Source: Microcoleus sp. FACHB-68 (GTDB taxonomy: Bacteria; Cyanobacteriota; Cyanobacteriia; Cyanobacteriales; Oscillatoriaceae). Taken from it: a stretch of 64,000 nucleotides of DNA. The notes below the pieces were generated by a model that had not been told where the DNA came from, did no database searches, and worked only from the letters and a program-made list of their open reading frames with translations. The position numbers and the translations under genes are program-made. This document shows, piece by piece, positions 17,376-27,000 of this stretch. The stretch covers positions 124,001 to 188,000 of the forward strand of contig NZ_JACJOT010000013.1 of the NCBI RefSeq assembly GCF_014695715.1, given 5' to 3'. Numbering within the stretch: position 1 is the first letter of the stretch; the number at the start of each line of letters is the position of its first letter.

Positions 17376-17999
17376 ATGACACAGGATAACAAAACACGCC
17401 CTCTGATTTTGGGTGTTTCAGGCGCATCTGGGCTAATTTATGCAGTGCGAGCGATTAAGTTTTTATTAGAGGCAGACTGGGCAATTGAGCTGGTGGCTTC
17501 TAAGTCTACTTATATGGTTTGGCAGGCAGAGCAAAATATTCGGATGCCTGCTGAGCCGGTGCAACAGGAGCTATTTTGGCGTGAGCAAGCTGGGGATGTG
17601 ACGGGTGGCAAGCTGAGATGTCATGCTTGGCAAGATGTGGGCGCGAATATTGCCAGCGGCTCGTTTCGGACTTTGGGGATGATCGTGATGCCGTGCAGTA
17701 TGAGTACGGTGGCAAAGTTGGCTGCCGGTTTGAGTTCGGATCTTTTGGAGCGGGCGGCTGATGTGCAGATCAAGGAAGGACGTAAACTGGTGATAGTGCC
17801 CCGCGAGACGCCTTTGAGTTTGATTCACTTGCGGAATTTGACGGCTTTGGCGGAAGCGGGGGTAAGAATTGTGCCGGCGATTCCTGCTTGGTATCACAAC
17901 CCGCAAACGATTGAGGATTTGGTTGATTTTGTGGTGGCTCGCGCTCTCGATCAGCTTGATATTGATTGCATTCCAATAAGCCGGTGGGAGGGACATTAG
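17376..17999 (+). CDS. ubiX: Flavin prenyltransferase UbiX
   Basis: A 207-residue flavin-binding enzyme that attaches a dimethylallyl group to FMN, making the prenyl-FMN cofactor of UbiD-type decarboxylases. The N-terminal GVSGASGLIYAVRAIKFLL, the middle MIVMPCSMSTVAKLAAGLSSDLLERAADVQIKEGRKLVIVPRETPLSLIHLRNL and the C-terminal PAIPAWYHNPQTIEDLVDFVVARALD are typical. In cyanobacteria this supports plastoquinone-type quinone synthesis. It follows the RNase-family gene on the same strand. Confidence 0.95.
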   Translation: MTQDNKTRPLILGVSGASGLIYAVRAIKFLLEADWAIELVASKSTYMVWQAEQNIRMPAEPVQQELFWREQAGDVTGGKLRCHAWQDVGANIASGSFRTLGMIVMPCSMSTVAKLAAGLSSDLLERAADVQIKEGRKLVIVPRETPLSLIHLRNLTALAEAGVRIVPAIPAWYHNPQTIEDLVDFVVARALDQLDIDCIPISRWEGH

Positions 18000-18076
18000 A
18001 AGCGTGAATTGAGCTGAGATTTCTGTGTCTGCCGGTGCAAGAGTCAAGGGTGAAGAATGATTGTTTTTAAGATTTT

Positions 18077-18110
18077 TTAACCACAGATGCACACAGATAA
18101 ACACAGATGA
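18077..18110 (+). repeat. Dispersed CACAGATGCACACAGATAAA repeat, copy 1
   Basis: TTAACCACAGATGCACACAG and the following ATAAACACAGATGA. Related copies lie at 19159-19182 (reverse) and 29758-29790. It is an intergenic repeat of unknown role. Confidence 0.75.
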
Positions 18111-18250
18111 TAGCGCAGCGTACCGTTAGGCGTATACCGATGAATCTGAGTGTTTTGTGGATCATTTAGATAAGGGGTGAATTTTTGCCAATGGTTTAAT
18201 ATTTTTGACTAAAAACTCTTCGAGATACTCAACACTGTGGAGGATTAATT

Positions 18251-19075
18251 ATGCGTGAATTTCGCGGTTTACTGCTACTGGTGGTATTCGGAGGAGTGGG
18301 AATTTTTGCTTGGCAAAACGCGTCGCCTGTTCTGCCGGTGGTCTTTTTGGGGACGCAATCATTCGCGCTACCGCTTTCTGTGCTGATGTTGAGTGCTGTG
18401 GCGGCAGGTGTGCTGACATCCTTTGCGATTGCTGCTTTATATCAGCTGTCAAATTATTTGTTTGAGCGAGAATTGCTAACTCGCCGGCAGATCCCTTTAC
18501 CGCATATCCCGCGTGACTATATGCCTCAAACGCCACGCCGGCAACCAGAACCGGCTCCCCAGGCTAATACAGTTTTGCAGAATAACTGGGGCACACCAAC
18601 GGCTTCTCCGAGTGCCGGCATTTCCGAGGGGGCGGTTGATCGCCGTGCTGGTATTGAAGATCGAGATGATTATGACGAGCCGGTTAATCGCCGTGCCGGT
18701 GTTGAGGAGCGAGATGATTATGACGAGCCGGCTGAGGATTATGACGAGTTTGATGAGGATTGGGAGGAGAATGAGCAACCCGCAGATCCTCGTGCCGGTG
18801 AGCGCGATTTGGGCAGAGATCCCACAACTTATGAAGTGCCGCAGGAACCGAAAACAGTTTCCCGCTATGGCTCAACTTATTCGATCGGCTATCGCGAGCC
18901 GGCTGAGTCTGAAGTGGGAAAAACGGAATCTGTTTATGATGCAGATTACCGGGTGATTAATGCAACGTCTTCTGGTGAGCCGGCACCCAGGCAAGATGAT
19001 GGAAGCAAGAAACAAAATCAAGATGATGATTGGGATTGGGATGATGATAAACGCAAACCTTCAAAAGATTGGTAG
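18251..19075 (+). CDS. LapA-domain membrane protein with acidic repeat tail
   Basis: A 274-residue protein. Residues 5-75 contain two membrane helices (FRGLLLLVVFGGVGIFAWQN; LPLSVLMLSAVAAGVLTSFAIAALY) in the LapA/DUF1049 arrangement. The rest is a disordered, very acidic cytosolic tail that includes a 16-residue tandem repeat (DRRAGIEDRDDYDEPV / NRRAGVEERDDYDEPA) and ends DDDWDWDDDKRKPSKDW. In enterobacteria LapA helps tune lipopolysaccharide synthesis; cyanobacterial members are uncharacterised. A GGAGG stands 9 bases before the ATG. Confidence 0.75.
   Translation: MREFRGLLLLVVFGGVGIFAWQNASPVLPVVFLGTQSFALPLSVLMLSAVAAGVLTSFAIAALYQLSNYLFERELLTRRQIPLPHIPRDYMPQTPRRQPEPAPQANTVLQNNWGTPTASPSAGISEGAVDRRAGIEDRDDYDEPVNRRAGVEERDDYDEPAEDYDEFDEDWEENEQPADPRAGERDLGRDPTTYEVPQEPKTVSRYGSTYSIGYREPAESEVGKTESVYDADYRVINATSSGEPAPRQDDGSKKQNQDDDWDWDDDKRKPSKDW
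18640..18735 (+). repeat. 48-bp tandem duplication in LapA-like tail
   Basis: Two adjacent copies encoding xRRAGxExRDDYDEP; it keeps frame and so lengthens the acidic tail. Confidence 0.75.
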
Positions 19076-19158
19076 TTGAGAAAGTTGAATTTGCAGCTAT
19101 AGCGATTCTCACTCCCACATACAGAGAATCGCAAAATCTGCAACACCAACCCGTAACC

Positions 19159-19182
19159 CATCTGCGTTTATCTGCGGTTAAA
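19159..19182 (-). repeat. Dispersed CAGATAAACGCAGATG repeat, copy 2 (reverse)
   Basis: Reverse complement of the repeat seen at 18077-18110 and 29758-29790, here shortened. Confidence 0.7.
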
Positions 19183-19245
19183 AAATATTAAATCTGCTGC
19201 CTCGCGTAATTTACTCAACAATAAACAGCCGGCACTCAGTAAAGC

Positions 19246-19287
19246 CATCAAAAAATTGGCACCCCCTTCTCAAAAGAAGAGAGTGCC
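19246..19287 (-). terminator. Terminator of the ndhC-ndhK-ndhJ operon
   Basis: On the minus strand, GGCACTCTCTTC...GGGGGTGCC forms an imperfect stem followed by AATTTTTTG. It lies about 50 bases behind the ndhJ stop. Confidence 0.75.
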
Positions 19288-19334
19288 GGCACTTAAATTC
19301 AACACAACTAAGTTGCGATAAATTGCCCTAAATC

Positions 19335-19838
19335 TTAATAGGCATCCTGCAACTCAAAAAAGTCTGGAGAGACATAATCCTTACGCAGCGGCCAACCTAC
19401 CCAATCTTCTGGCATCAAAATCCGTTTTAAATTCGGATGTCCTTCATAAATGATGCCATACATATCGTAAGCTTCCCGCTCTTGCCAGTCTACCGTCTTC
19501 CAAATCCAGTACAGGGAAGGCAGCCTCGGATCTTCCCGTGACACAAATACCTTCACCCGCACTTCTTCAGGGCGATCCGCATTATCACTTAGTTTAATTA
19601 AGTGATAGAAACTAACCAAATCTTCACCGGGACCGGCATCATAACCGCCTTGACATTGCAGGTAATTAAATCCGTAAGCGTAGAGGGCAGTTGCTAGGGG
19701 AATTAAAAACTCCCGCTCAACTTTGATAATCTCCACACCCGAATGATCTACCGGCAGCGACTCATGGGCAAACTCATTTTGTGTCAGCCACTGAGAAATT
19801 TTGCCGGCTTCAACGATTTGCGTTCCTTCTTCAGCCAC
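19335..19838 (-). CDS. ndhJ: NAD(P)H-quinone oxidoreductase subunit J
   Basis: A 167-residue peripheral-arm subunit of the photosynthetic NDH-1 complex, which takes electrons from ferredoxin to plastoquinone in respiration and cyclic electron flow. The Complex I 30-kDa signature is present ([41 protein letters not shown] in outline, ending [20 protein letters not shown]). It starts with GTG, overlapping the end of ndhK by 8 bases, which implies translational coupling. Last gene of ndhC-ndhK-ndhJ. Confidence 0.97.
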   Translation of the reverse strand: MAEEGTQIVEAGKISQWLTQNEFAHESLPVDHSGVEIIKVEREFLIPLATALYAYGFNYLQCQGGYDAGPGEDLVSFYHLIKLSDNADRPEEVRVKVFVSREDPRLPSLYWIWKTVDWQEREAYDMYGIIYEGHPNLKRILMPEDWVGWPLRKDYVSPDFFELQDAY

Positions 19839-20565
19839 GGCTTTCCTCCTTCTGAGCAGATTGAAGGGCTGGCGGCACCGGCATCCCCATCGCTTCTGTC
19901 AGTTCCTTCGGCGGTGCTTGGCGAGTGGGGGAGGCAAGATAGGTGCCGTTTAAAATCTCCGGCACCGGCTTCATATTGTGTGCCTTGCTGTAGAAACGGT
20001 GGCTTTGCTGTAACCGGCCCCGTTCCTGTAGCGAATCATTAGAAACCTTTTTACGCAACTTAATAATTGCATCCATGATCGCTTCCGGACGCGGCGGACA
20101 TCCTGGGATATACACATCCACCGGCATCAGCTTATCGATTCCACGCACTGCGGTGGGAGAATCGGCACTGAACATCCCGCCGGTAATCGTACAGGCACCC
20201 ATTGCAATCACGTATTTGGGTTCCGGCATTTGTTCGTATAAGCGAACCAAAGCCGGCGCATATTTCATGGTGATCGTGCCTGCTGTAATAATCAAATCGG
20301 CTTGGCGCGGACTAGCACGCGGCACCAGACCAAAACGGTCAAAGTCAAACCGGCTGCCGATCATGCCGGCAAACTCAATAAAGCAGCAAGCCGTCCCATA
20401 CATCAGGGGCCACAAGCTAGACAGTCGTGCCCAGTTGTAGAGGTCATCAACCGACGTCAGAATCACATTTTCCGATAGCTCTTTTGTGATCTCTGGCCGG
20501 CCTACCGGGTTAATCAGTTGCCCCGATTCCCCTGAAGTGTTCGGCGATGTAAGATTAGTGTTCAT
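19831..20565 (-). CDS. ndhK: NAD(P)H-quinone oxidoreductase subunit K
   Basis: A 244-residue subunit that holds the terminal 4Fe-4S cluster (N2-type) passing electrons to quinone. The cluster cysteines are visible in [11 protein letters not shown], the central MGACTITGG and GCPPRPE. I start at the ATG at 20565 because it forms an ATGA overlap with the ndhC stop; a GTG at 20592 would add nine residues inside ndhC. The C-terminal tail beyond PEIL is the usual variable extension. Confidence 0.96.
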   Translation of the reverse strand: MNTNLTSPNTSGESGQLINPVGRPEITKELSENVILTSVDDLYNWARLSSLWPLMYGTACCFIEFAGMIGSRFDFDRFGLVPRASPRQADLIITAGTITMKYAPALVRLYEQMPEPKYVIAMGACTITGGMFSADSPTAVRGIDKLMPVDVYIPGCPPRPEAIMDAIIKLRKKVSNDSLQERGRLQQSHRFYSKAHNMKPVPEILNGTYLASPTRQAPPKELTEAMGMPVPPALQSAQKEESRG

Positions 20566-20924
20566 GACCATTCTAAGGCTCCTTTGCGCCACGCATACAC
20601 GAGTGCAATCACCAGAATTGCGATAAAGATCAGGGCTTCAATAAAAGCCAACAACCCCAGCCGGTGGAACGCGACAGCCCACGGATAGAGGAAAACAGTT
20701 TCAACATCAAAGATCACGAAGACCAACGCAAACATATAGTACCGGATGTTGAACTGAATCCAAGCGCCTCCAATGGGTTCCATGCCGGACTCATAAGTGG
20801 TACGCCGTTCTGGGCCAAGACCTTTGGGCCGCAGCACTGCCGACGCCGTCAGCGCCAATGCGGGTACAAGGCTGCTAATTAGCAGAAAGCCCAGGAAATA
20901 TTCATAGCCTCTTAGGACAAACAC
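20562..20924 (-). CDS. ndhC: NAD(P)H-quinone oxidoreductase subunit 3
   Basis: A 120-residue membrane subunit of NDH-1 with three membrane helices. [24 protein letters not shown] begins the protein and the conserved loop [37 protein letters not shown] is unmistakable. The start is GTG. First gene of the ndhC-ndhK-ndhJ operon, an order kept in chloroplast genomes. Confidence 0.97.
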   Translation of the reverse strand: MFVLRGYEYFLGFLLISSLVPALALTASAVLRPKGLGPERRTTYESGMEPIGGAWIQFNIRYYMFALVFVIFDVETVFLYPWAVAFHRLGLLAFIEALIFIAILVIALVYAWRKGALEWS

Positions 20925-21280
20925 GATTAATAATGACCGCTTCGCTGAAGGTACGTTTGTTTCTACTTCTTTACATTACAGTATATAGGGCTAAGGCTTG
21001 CAGTGGCAGGATGCGAATCCCCGCACCATGCCCAGCTAAATGCCTTGTGTCTGAGAAGCTTCATTTCTAACCTTTCCGATAGCAGTCGTCGTAAGGCTTG
21101 CCGGCTCAGCAATTCAGCCGAAAGCTTAATTTTTTAGCAGATTCGTTGACAATCTTTAACAAAATTATGCGACATTTTAATATTATTACTATCAACGATC
21201 GTTATGCTGCAAGCAGACGTGGCGGGGACTGGAGCCTCGGTCACGCTCTCAACCCCCCAACCCTCTATTCGTCCTGAGCC
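20925..21280. promoter_or_regulatory. Divergent promoter region of ndhC and rubA
   Basis: 356 bases between two divergent photosynthesis operons. An AT-rich stretch at 21130-21200 suits promoters in both directions; no individual box was assigned and no coding frame is supported. Confidence 0.5.
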
Positions 21281-21616
21281 ATGAGTCCCGAAGCCATTGA
21301 TTCCCAAACGTTAGACAGATACGAATGCCGAGCCTGTGGCTACGTTTACGAACCAACCAAGGGAGACGATGGGCGTCAGGTTCCGCCCGGAACGCCGTTT
21401 ACAGAGTTGCCAACTGATTGGCGCTGCCCGGTGTGTGGGGTGCGAACCTCGCAGTTTCACAATATTGGCGCTGCCGGCACTGCATCTGGATTTAAGGAAA
21501 ATCTCGGTTACGGGCTAGGTGTTAATACACTCACTCCCGCCCAGAAAAGTTTGCTGATTTTTGGCGGACTGGCCCTTGGCTTGCTATTCTTTCTCAGCCT
21601 CTATGGCTTACAGTGA
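21281..21616 (+). CDS. rubA: Membrane-anchored rubredoxin RubA
   Basis: A 111-residue rubredoxin with two iron-binding CxxC pairs (YECRACGYVYEP and WRCPVCGV) and a C-terminal membrane helix (SLLIFGGLALGLLFFLSLYGL). In cyanobacteria, algae and plants RubA is needed for photosystem assembly. It leads the rubA-ycf48-psbEFLJ cluster, whose order supports the call. Confidence 0.96.
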   Translation: MSPEAIDSQTLDRYECRACGYVYEPTKGDDGRQVPPGTPFTELPTDWRCPVCGVRTSQFHNIGAAGTASGFKENLGYGLGVNTLTPAQKSLLIFGGLALGLLFFLSLYGLQ

Positions 21617-21719
21617 GACGGCTTCAAGATTCTACTCGAATGATGAAGTCTTGATCCACTGGAGAAAGCGTTGGATCGCATTCGCGTTTGAGCTGAAACT
21701 GAAAGACTGCCGGTTCTAA

Positions 21720-22766
21720 ATGCAACAAAAAACGATTAACAGATATATAGATTGGACTGTGATAGACTCGCTCATCAAACCTTTGAAACCCCTTGTTTTA
21801 TTACTAGCAGCCGTCCTGCTTTGTGTGGGATGTTCTCAAGTCCCCTCTCTCAGTTCCAGCCCCTGGCAAGTGATCAACCTGCCCAGTGAAGCGAATTTAC
21901 AAGATATTGCCTTTACTTCTGACCCCAACCACGGTTGGATCGTTGGCAGCAATGCCACCTTACTAGAAACCACCGATGCCGGCCAAACTTGGCAAGAACA
22001 ACGTTTGGATCTGGATGAGGAAAAAGCTTTATTGACATCGGTTAGCTTTTCTGGTAAGGAAGGATGGATTGTGGGACAGCCGTCCGTCTTGCTGCATACC
22101 GATGATGAGGGCAAGTCTTGGAATCGTATTCTCTTAAGCGAGAAGCTACCAGGTGCTCCTAACACGATTTTGGCACTTGGCCCGAAATCCGCTGAAATGA
22201 CCACGAATGTGGGAGCAATTTACCGCACCTCAGATGCCGGCCAGAACTGGAAAGCGATGGTGCAAGAAGCAGTCGGCGTCGTGCGGAATATTCAGCGTTC
22301 CTCGAATGGGGAATATGTTGCCGTGTCGGCGAAGGGGAACTTCTACTCGACTTGGGAACCGGGTCAGAATGCTTGGATGCCGCACAATCGCAACAGTTCC
22401 CGACGCGTCCAGAATATGGGATTTTCCCAAGATGGCCGGTTGTGGATGTTAGCCAGAGGTGGTCAGGTACAATTTAGCAGTGCCCAAAACTGGGAAGAGT
22501 GGGAGGAACCGCTGCATCCAGAGGTGTCCACAAGCTGGGGATTGCTGGATTTAGCCTACAGAACACCTGATGAAGTTTGGGTAGCCGGCGGCAGTGGCAA
22601 TTTGCTGTGCAGTTTTGATGGGGGTAAAACCTGGCAAAAAGACCGTGAGGTGGAAAATGTCCCCTCTAATTTTTACAAGATTGTCTTTTTGTCGCCCCAG
22701 CAAGGATTTATTATTGGTCAACAAGGTATTCTCTTGAAGTATCAAGCCAATGCCGCATCTGCCTGA
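21720..22766 (+). CDS. ycf48: Photosystem II assembly factor Ycf48/Hcf136
   Basis: A 348-residue lumenal lipoprotein. The export segment ends in a lipobox (LLCVGC), followed by a seven-bladed propeller whose blades show the HGWIVG...LLETTDAGQTWQ pattern repeatedly (GWIVGQPSVLLHTDDEGKSW, VGAIYRTSDAGQNW, GFIIGQQGILLKY). It assists early D1/reaction-centre assembly. It lies between rubA and psbE, as usual. Confidence 0.97.
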   Translation: MQQKTINRYIDWTVIDSLIKPLKPLVLLLAAVLLCVGCSQVPSLSSSPWQVINLPSEANLQDIAFTSDPNHGWIVGSNATLLETTDAGQTWQEQRLDLDEEKALLTSVSFSGKEGWIVGQPSVLLHTDDEGKSWNRILLSEKLPGAPNTILALGPKSAEMTTNVGAIYRTSDAGQNWKAMVQEAVGVVRNIQRSSNGEYVAVSAKGNFYSTWEPGQNAWMPHNRNSSRRVQNMGFSQDGRLWMLARGGQVQFSSAQNWEEWEEPLHPEVSTSWGLLDLAYRTPDEVWVAGGSGNLLCSFDGGKTWQKDREVENVPSNFYKIVFLSPQQGFIIGQQGILLKYQANAASA

Positions 22767-22884
22767 TGCTAATAAAAATCGCCAGTAGTCTTGCCGGTGG
22801 TTAAAATTACTTGCTTGTGAGTGTTGTGCAAGTTTCGTATCATAGAGATTGAGTTTTTAACAGTAGTCTGCAGGAGGAATCTGA

Positions 22885-23133
22885 ATGTCTGGCTCAACAG
22901 GAGAACGTCCGTTTTCGGACATTATTACCAGTGTCCGCTATTGGGTGATTCACAGTATCACCATCCCCATGCTGTTTGTCGCCGGCTGGTTGTTTGTGAG
23001 TACAGGTTTGGCTTATGACGTATTCGGTACGCCTCGGCCTAATGAGTATTTCACCCAAACTCGCCAGGAATTGCCAATTGTGCAAGACCGCTTTGAGTCG
23101 AAGCAACAAATTGATCAATTTATCGGTAAGTAG
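22885..23133 (+). CDS. psbE: Cytochrome b559 subunit alpha
   Basis: An 82-residue photosystem II subunit. It has the haem-ligand His in [11 protein letters not shown], one membrane helix and a long lumenal tail. AGGAGG lies upstream. It pairs with PsbF to form cytochrome b559, which protects the reaction centre. First of psbE-psbF-psbL-psbJ. Confidence 0.98.
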   Translation: MSGSTGERPFSDIITSVRYWVIHSITIPMLFVAGWLFVSTGLAYDVFGTPRPNEYFTQTRQELPIVQDRFESKQQIDQFIGK

Positions 23134-23154
23134 TTCCTAACGGAGTTCTAAATT

Positions 23155-23289
23155 ATGACGACCAATCGAGCAAATGAGCCAGTTTCTTATCCCATTTTTA
23201 CGGTTCGCTGGCTGGCAGTGCATACCCTAGGAGTGCCGACGATCTTCTTTTTGGGCGCGATCGCCGCCATGCAATTTATTCAACGATAG
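23155..23289 (+). CDS. psbF: Cytochrome b559 subunit beta
   Basis: A 44-residue protein ([19 protein letters not shown]...AAMQFIQR). The haem His lies in [11 protein letters not shown]. It is 21 bases behind psbE. Confidence 0.97.
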   Translation: MTTNRANEPVSYPIFTVRWLAVHTLGVPTIFFLGAIAAMQFIQR

Positions 23290-23301
23290 GAGTAATTTCT
23301 C

Positions 23302-23424
23302 ATGCCGACTCGCTCTCCCAACCCGAATAATCAGCCGGTAGAGTTAAACCGGACATCCCTATACTTGGGCCTGTTACTGATTTTTTGCCTGGGTATCTTG
23401 TTTTCCAGTTATTTCTTTAACTAA
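23302..23424 (+). CDS. psbL: Photosystem II protein L
   Basis: A 40-residue single-helix subunit ([28 protein letters not shown] at its end, in outline). GGAGTAATTTC precedes the ATG. PsbL supports the plastoquinone sites of photosystem II. Confidence 0.97.
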   Translation: MPTRSPNPNNQPVELNRTSLYLGLLLIFCLGILFSSYFFN

Positions 23425-23500
23425 CTGGCGATAAATCTCGATTTTTCGATTTAACGATCTAACGATCTTCAGCTGTGTTTTTAATGGAGAGGTAAAAGCT

Positions 23501-23620
23501 GTGTCTGAAAGTGGCAGAATTCCTTTGTGGGTTGTCGCAACGGTCGCCGGCCTGGGTGTGATTACGATTGTAGGTATTTTCTTCTACGGTGCCTACGCTG
23601 GATTAGGTTCCTCTTTGTAG
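23501..23620 (+). CDS. psbJ: Photosystem II protein J
   Basis: A 39-residue single-helix subunit with GTG start ([19 protein letters not shown], ending [11 protein letters not shown]), preceded by GGAGAGG. Last gene of the psbEFLJ operon. Confidence 0.97.
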   Translation: MSESGRIPLWVVATVAGLGVITIVGIFFYGAYAGLGSSL

Positions 23621-23758
23621 TATTTCGTTTTTGTTTAGTGAATAAGGACGGGTGCGATCGAGAGAGTTGGTCTGTCTGCGAGGAAAGACTAACCGCTCTC
23701 ACCGGCCTTAAAATAGTCAGTTTTTTCTGTTACTAATCACTGAGCGATTGTAAAAGAA

Positions 23759-23790
23759 CCGCCTATCTAAAGTTAGCTAGGCGGCTTTTT
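23759..23790 (+). terminator. Terminator of the psbEFLJ operon
   Basis: CCGCCTA (23759-23765) pairs with TAGGCGG (23778-23784), followed by CTTTTTC. Confidence 0.88.
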
Positions 23791-24089
23791 CATATTTAGG
23801 AAAATCTAATGGGTGCTGAGGCATTGCTGAGTCAATGTATTTCTAGCAGGCAAGATGCCGGCATCTTAAGCCGGTGCATCTCATATTTGCAAAAACATGG
23901 GAGTGGGAGCATCTTGCTCCCTAAGATTACAGCAAGCCTGCAATATGCCGGCACTACTAAAAATTTTCAAAAATGAGATGCTCCCTTTAGAATTGCTATA
24001 GATGAGTCATCAGGATAGGAATAGCGGTAGACCTTTGCGATTGATTCTGGATTTTGAGCAAATGCTTAGATCACTTAAACAACTCTCGT
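23791..24089. other. Repeat-bearing spacer before the NACHT gene
   Basis: Contains the palindromic GGGAGCATCTTGCTCCC repeat at about 23903-23922 and GCCGGC-rich stretches. No coding frame is supported. Confidence 0.5.
23898..23924. repeat. Dispersed GGAGCATCTTGCTCC repeat, copy 1
   Basis: GGGAGTGGGAGCATCTTGCT and following CCCT; the inverse form stands at about 52855-52876. A palindromic intergenic repeat familiar from filamentous cyanobacteria. Confidence 0.75.
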
Positions 24090-27000
24090 TTAATTGGGGA
24101 GAGGAACTCGCTGCCAAATTTTAATCGTTTTATCCTCACTCCCACTGACGATAAACTGCCCATCTTGACTAAAAGCAATAGACGTTACATCGGCAGAATG
24201 TTCGTTGAGTACACAACTTAACTTACCCGCAGGAAAGTGATGTAATCGCATCGCTCCATTTTCTCCGATACCTGCGATAATTTGCCAGTCTGGACTAAGA
24301 GCAACCTGCCATTGACGCTTGAAATGTACTGGCAGGGTGCGAAGGCGTTTACCTGTGTCTAAATCCCAAAATTCAACCGCTTCTCCTGCACTACTGCTTA
24401 CCAGGGTTTTACCATTAGGATTAATAGCAATGCTATAGACTGCTGATGAATACCAAAACCTAATGATGAACCATTGCCACAACTTGGTTAAATTAGGTGC
24501 AAGAGTCTGAAGCAGTTGACCTGTAGCTGTTTCCCAAACTTTAATACTTCTATCGCTACTACCGCTAACCAAAATTTGACCATCAGGAGTAAAAGCTAAA
24601 CCAGGCACTCCTAATGAATGTGCGGAAATACTGCGAATTAACTGCCGTTTAGGTAGATCCCAAATTTTCACAACCCCATCTCGACTGCCACTTGCTAGGT
24701 CTGTGCCGTCCGCAGTAATCGCCACACACCAAACTTTGTCTGAGTGCCCCGGCAGCGTGTCGCATTTCCCCGTCTTGATATCCCAAATTTTTAGGGTACT
24801 GTCATCGCTACCACTGACGAGCGTTTGACTGTCGGGAGTGAAGGCAACGCAACCTACAGGGGCAGCGTGTTCTGTGTAAGTCCGGATTAGAGAGGCTTGA
24901 CCATCAGCCGATAAACGCCACAGTTTCACGGTTTTGTCATAGCTGGCGCTAGCAATCGTTTTGCCATCGGGACTGAGGGCAACGTCAATTACAATATCAG
25001 CATGATCCGTGAGAGTAGAGGTACATCGCCAAGGTTGTCCGCCGGCTAAATGTTCGCGCAGTAAGTCGTGAATAAAGCGATAGCGCCCCCCCACTTGTTG
25101 GATGAGACGACGTTCTGCTGCGTAGCTAAGAAAGTCAACGTAATTGAGGGCAATAGCGCCACTACGCCATAATAAAAACCGTAAGGTGTAGTGTTCAATA
25201 ACAGCACGGCCACCCCCTAGAAGAATGCCGAAAAATAGCGCATAACTAAAGCCGGTGATTAAAGGTAAACTCCAAGCTATCTGGAATCTTATCAGGTTGC
25301 TTAACGACAATAACAACACAGTGAAAGGAAATGTAACTAAACTCAAAAATACGGCACTTTTTGCTGATTCAATTATGCCTTGATTGGGTTGATTCCTAAC
25401 TCTTATTTCATCTCCAATCAGCCCTCCAATCAGCCCTATCATCAGCCCAAAAATCAACCATATCATCAGATTTCTAATTAGCCCGAAAATCAGCCCTCCA
25501 ATCAGCCCTACAATCAGCCCTCCAATCAGCCCTCCAATAAGATTTTTAGTAAATTTTTGAGTGTTCCAGCTAATCGTTTCCGCAGGTTCTATTTTTTGCT
25601 CTAGCCCAAAAATCAGCCCAACAATCAGCCCAAAAATCAGCCCTCCAATCAGCCCTCCAATCAGCCCAACAATCAGCCCAAAAATTAGCCCTCCAATCAA
25701 CCCAAAAATCAGCCCTCCAATCAGCCGATAAAGTAGTTTGTATTTGGGCGATTCGAGTAAATCTGGCTGCATTTTTTCCAGGAGAAACTCAGTTTCCTTG
25801 CGTTCTCTCAGTTTTCGTGCTAACCACTGCAACCACCGTTTAGTATCTTTATCCGAATAGCGACTATGAGGCTTTTCTTTTAATTTTTTATCAATATATG
25901 CCGCAAATAATTGATTGCGGCTTTCTTCTAAATATTGTTGATTGGGTCGCTGTCTCCCTGAATTTACCTGTAAAGATCCTTCTGGATAAGCAATGGGAAT
26001 TAAATGCAGTAATAGGGGAACTCTTGCTAATGTCAATAAACCTTCCGGGTCACTTTTAACGGATGACCATAAATCGGCGCGTTGCAGTTCTTTCAAGTAA
26101 TTTTCAATTTGGGCATCTGTCAACGGCTGTATGCAAATTGCCCAGCCTAATTTCTGAAGTTTTGACTCACCCGTTTGATATTCTTGCACCCGGCAACAAA
26201 CCGCAACTTGTAAATCTGGATACTCTTGTAAACATTGATCAATCTTAGTAATACACTGAGTTTGCCGAACTAAGCCCAATTCATCTAAACCATCCAGCAG
26301 CGGCAATAACTGACCCGCTTCCAGCCAATTTTTAGTTTCATTTTCAGATATATTGAACCGATTTTTTAAGTCAGCCGCCAACCAATCTGCAATAGATAAC
26401 TTATCGTCTTTCCAGTTAGAAAGTTCAAATAGAAACGGAATAGTTTTATTCTCAGGTTGTTTAGCCTCAGCCAATAACTCCTCAGCCAATTCTAATAAAG
26501 TCGTAGTTTTGCCGGAACCAGGTTCTCCCAAAATTAACAGTCTGCCGTCGATGTCAGGGCGCTTAAAAATATTAATAACTTTTTCATTTTCTGGTACTTC
26601 CGTCTTAGGTTTTCCAAAAAATGATAATAAATTAAATCTTGGTTTATCCTGAAGTTTTGATTGCTTTTTTAATGGCTCTGTTCGGTTAACAGCTTGTGGT
26701 TGATCTTCTTTTATCAAGTCAATTCGAGTTTGATCATGGAGATTATCTTTTAACCGTTTCGCTACTTCCCTTTCCATTTCCTTTAGTAAAACTCGGCGCG
26801 AGTCTTTCACCACTTTTTCTGATGGCGTTGATTGATTACCCCGCCAAGCATCAAAAAATATTATGAATACTGGTAAAATAGTACCTGCAACAAATAGGAA
26901 TAAAGAAGCGATGCCGACATATTGAATTAATTTTGTAGGTAAATAACTACTTTTGAGTAAGCCAAACAATACAAAACTCCCGATCATCGGTAATAAACCC

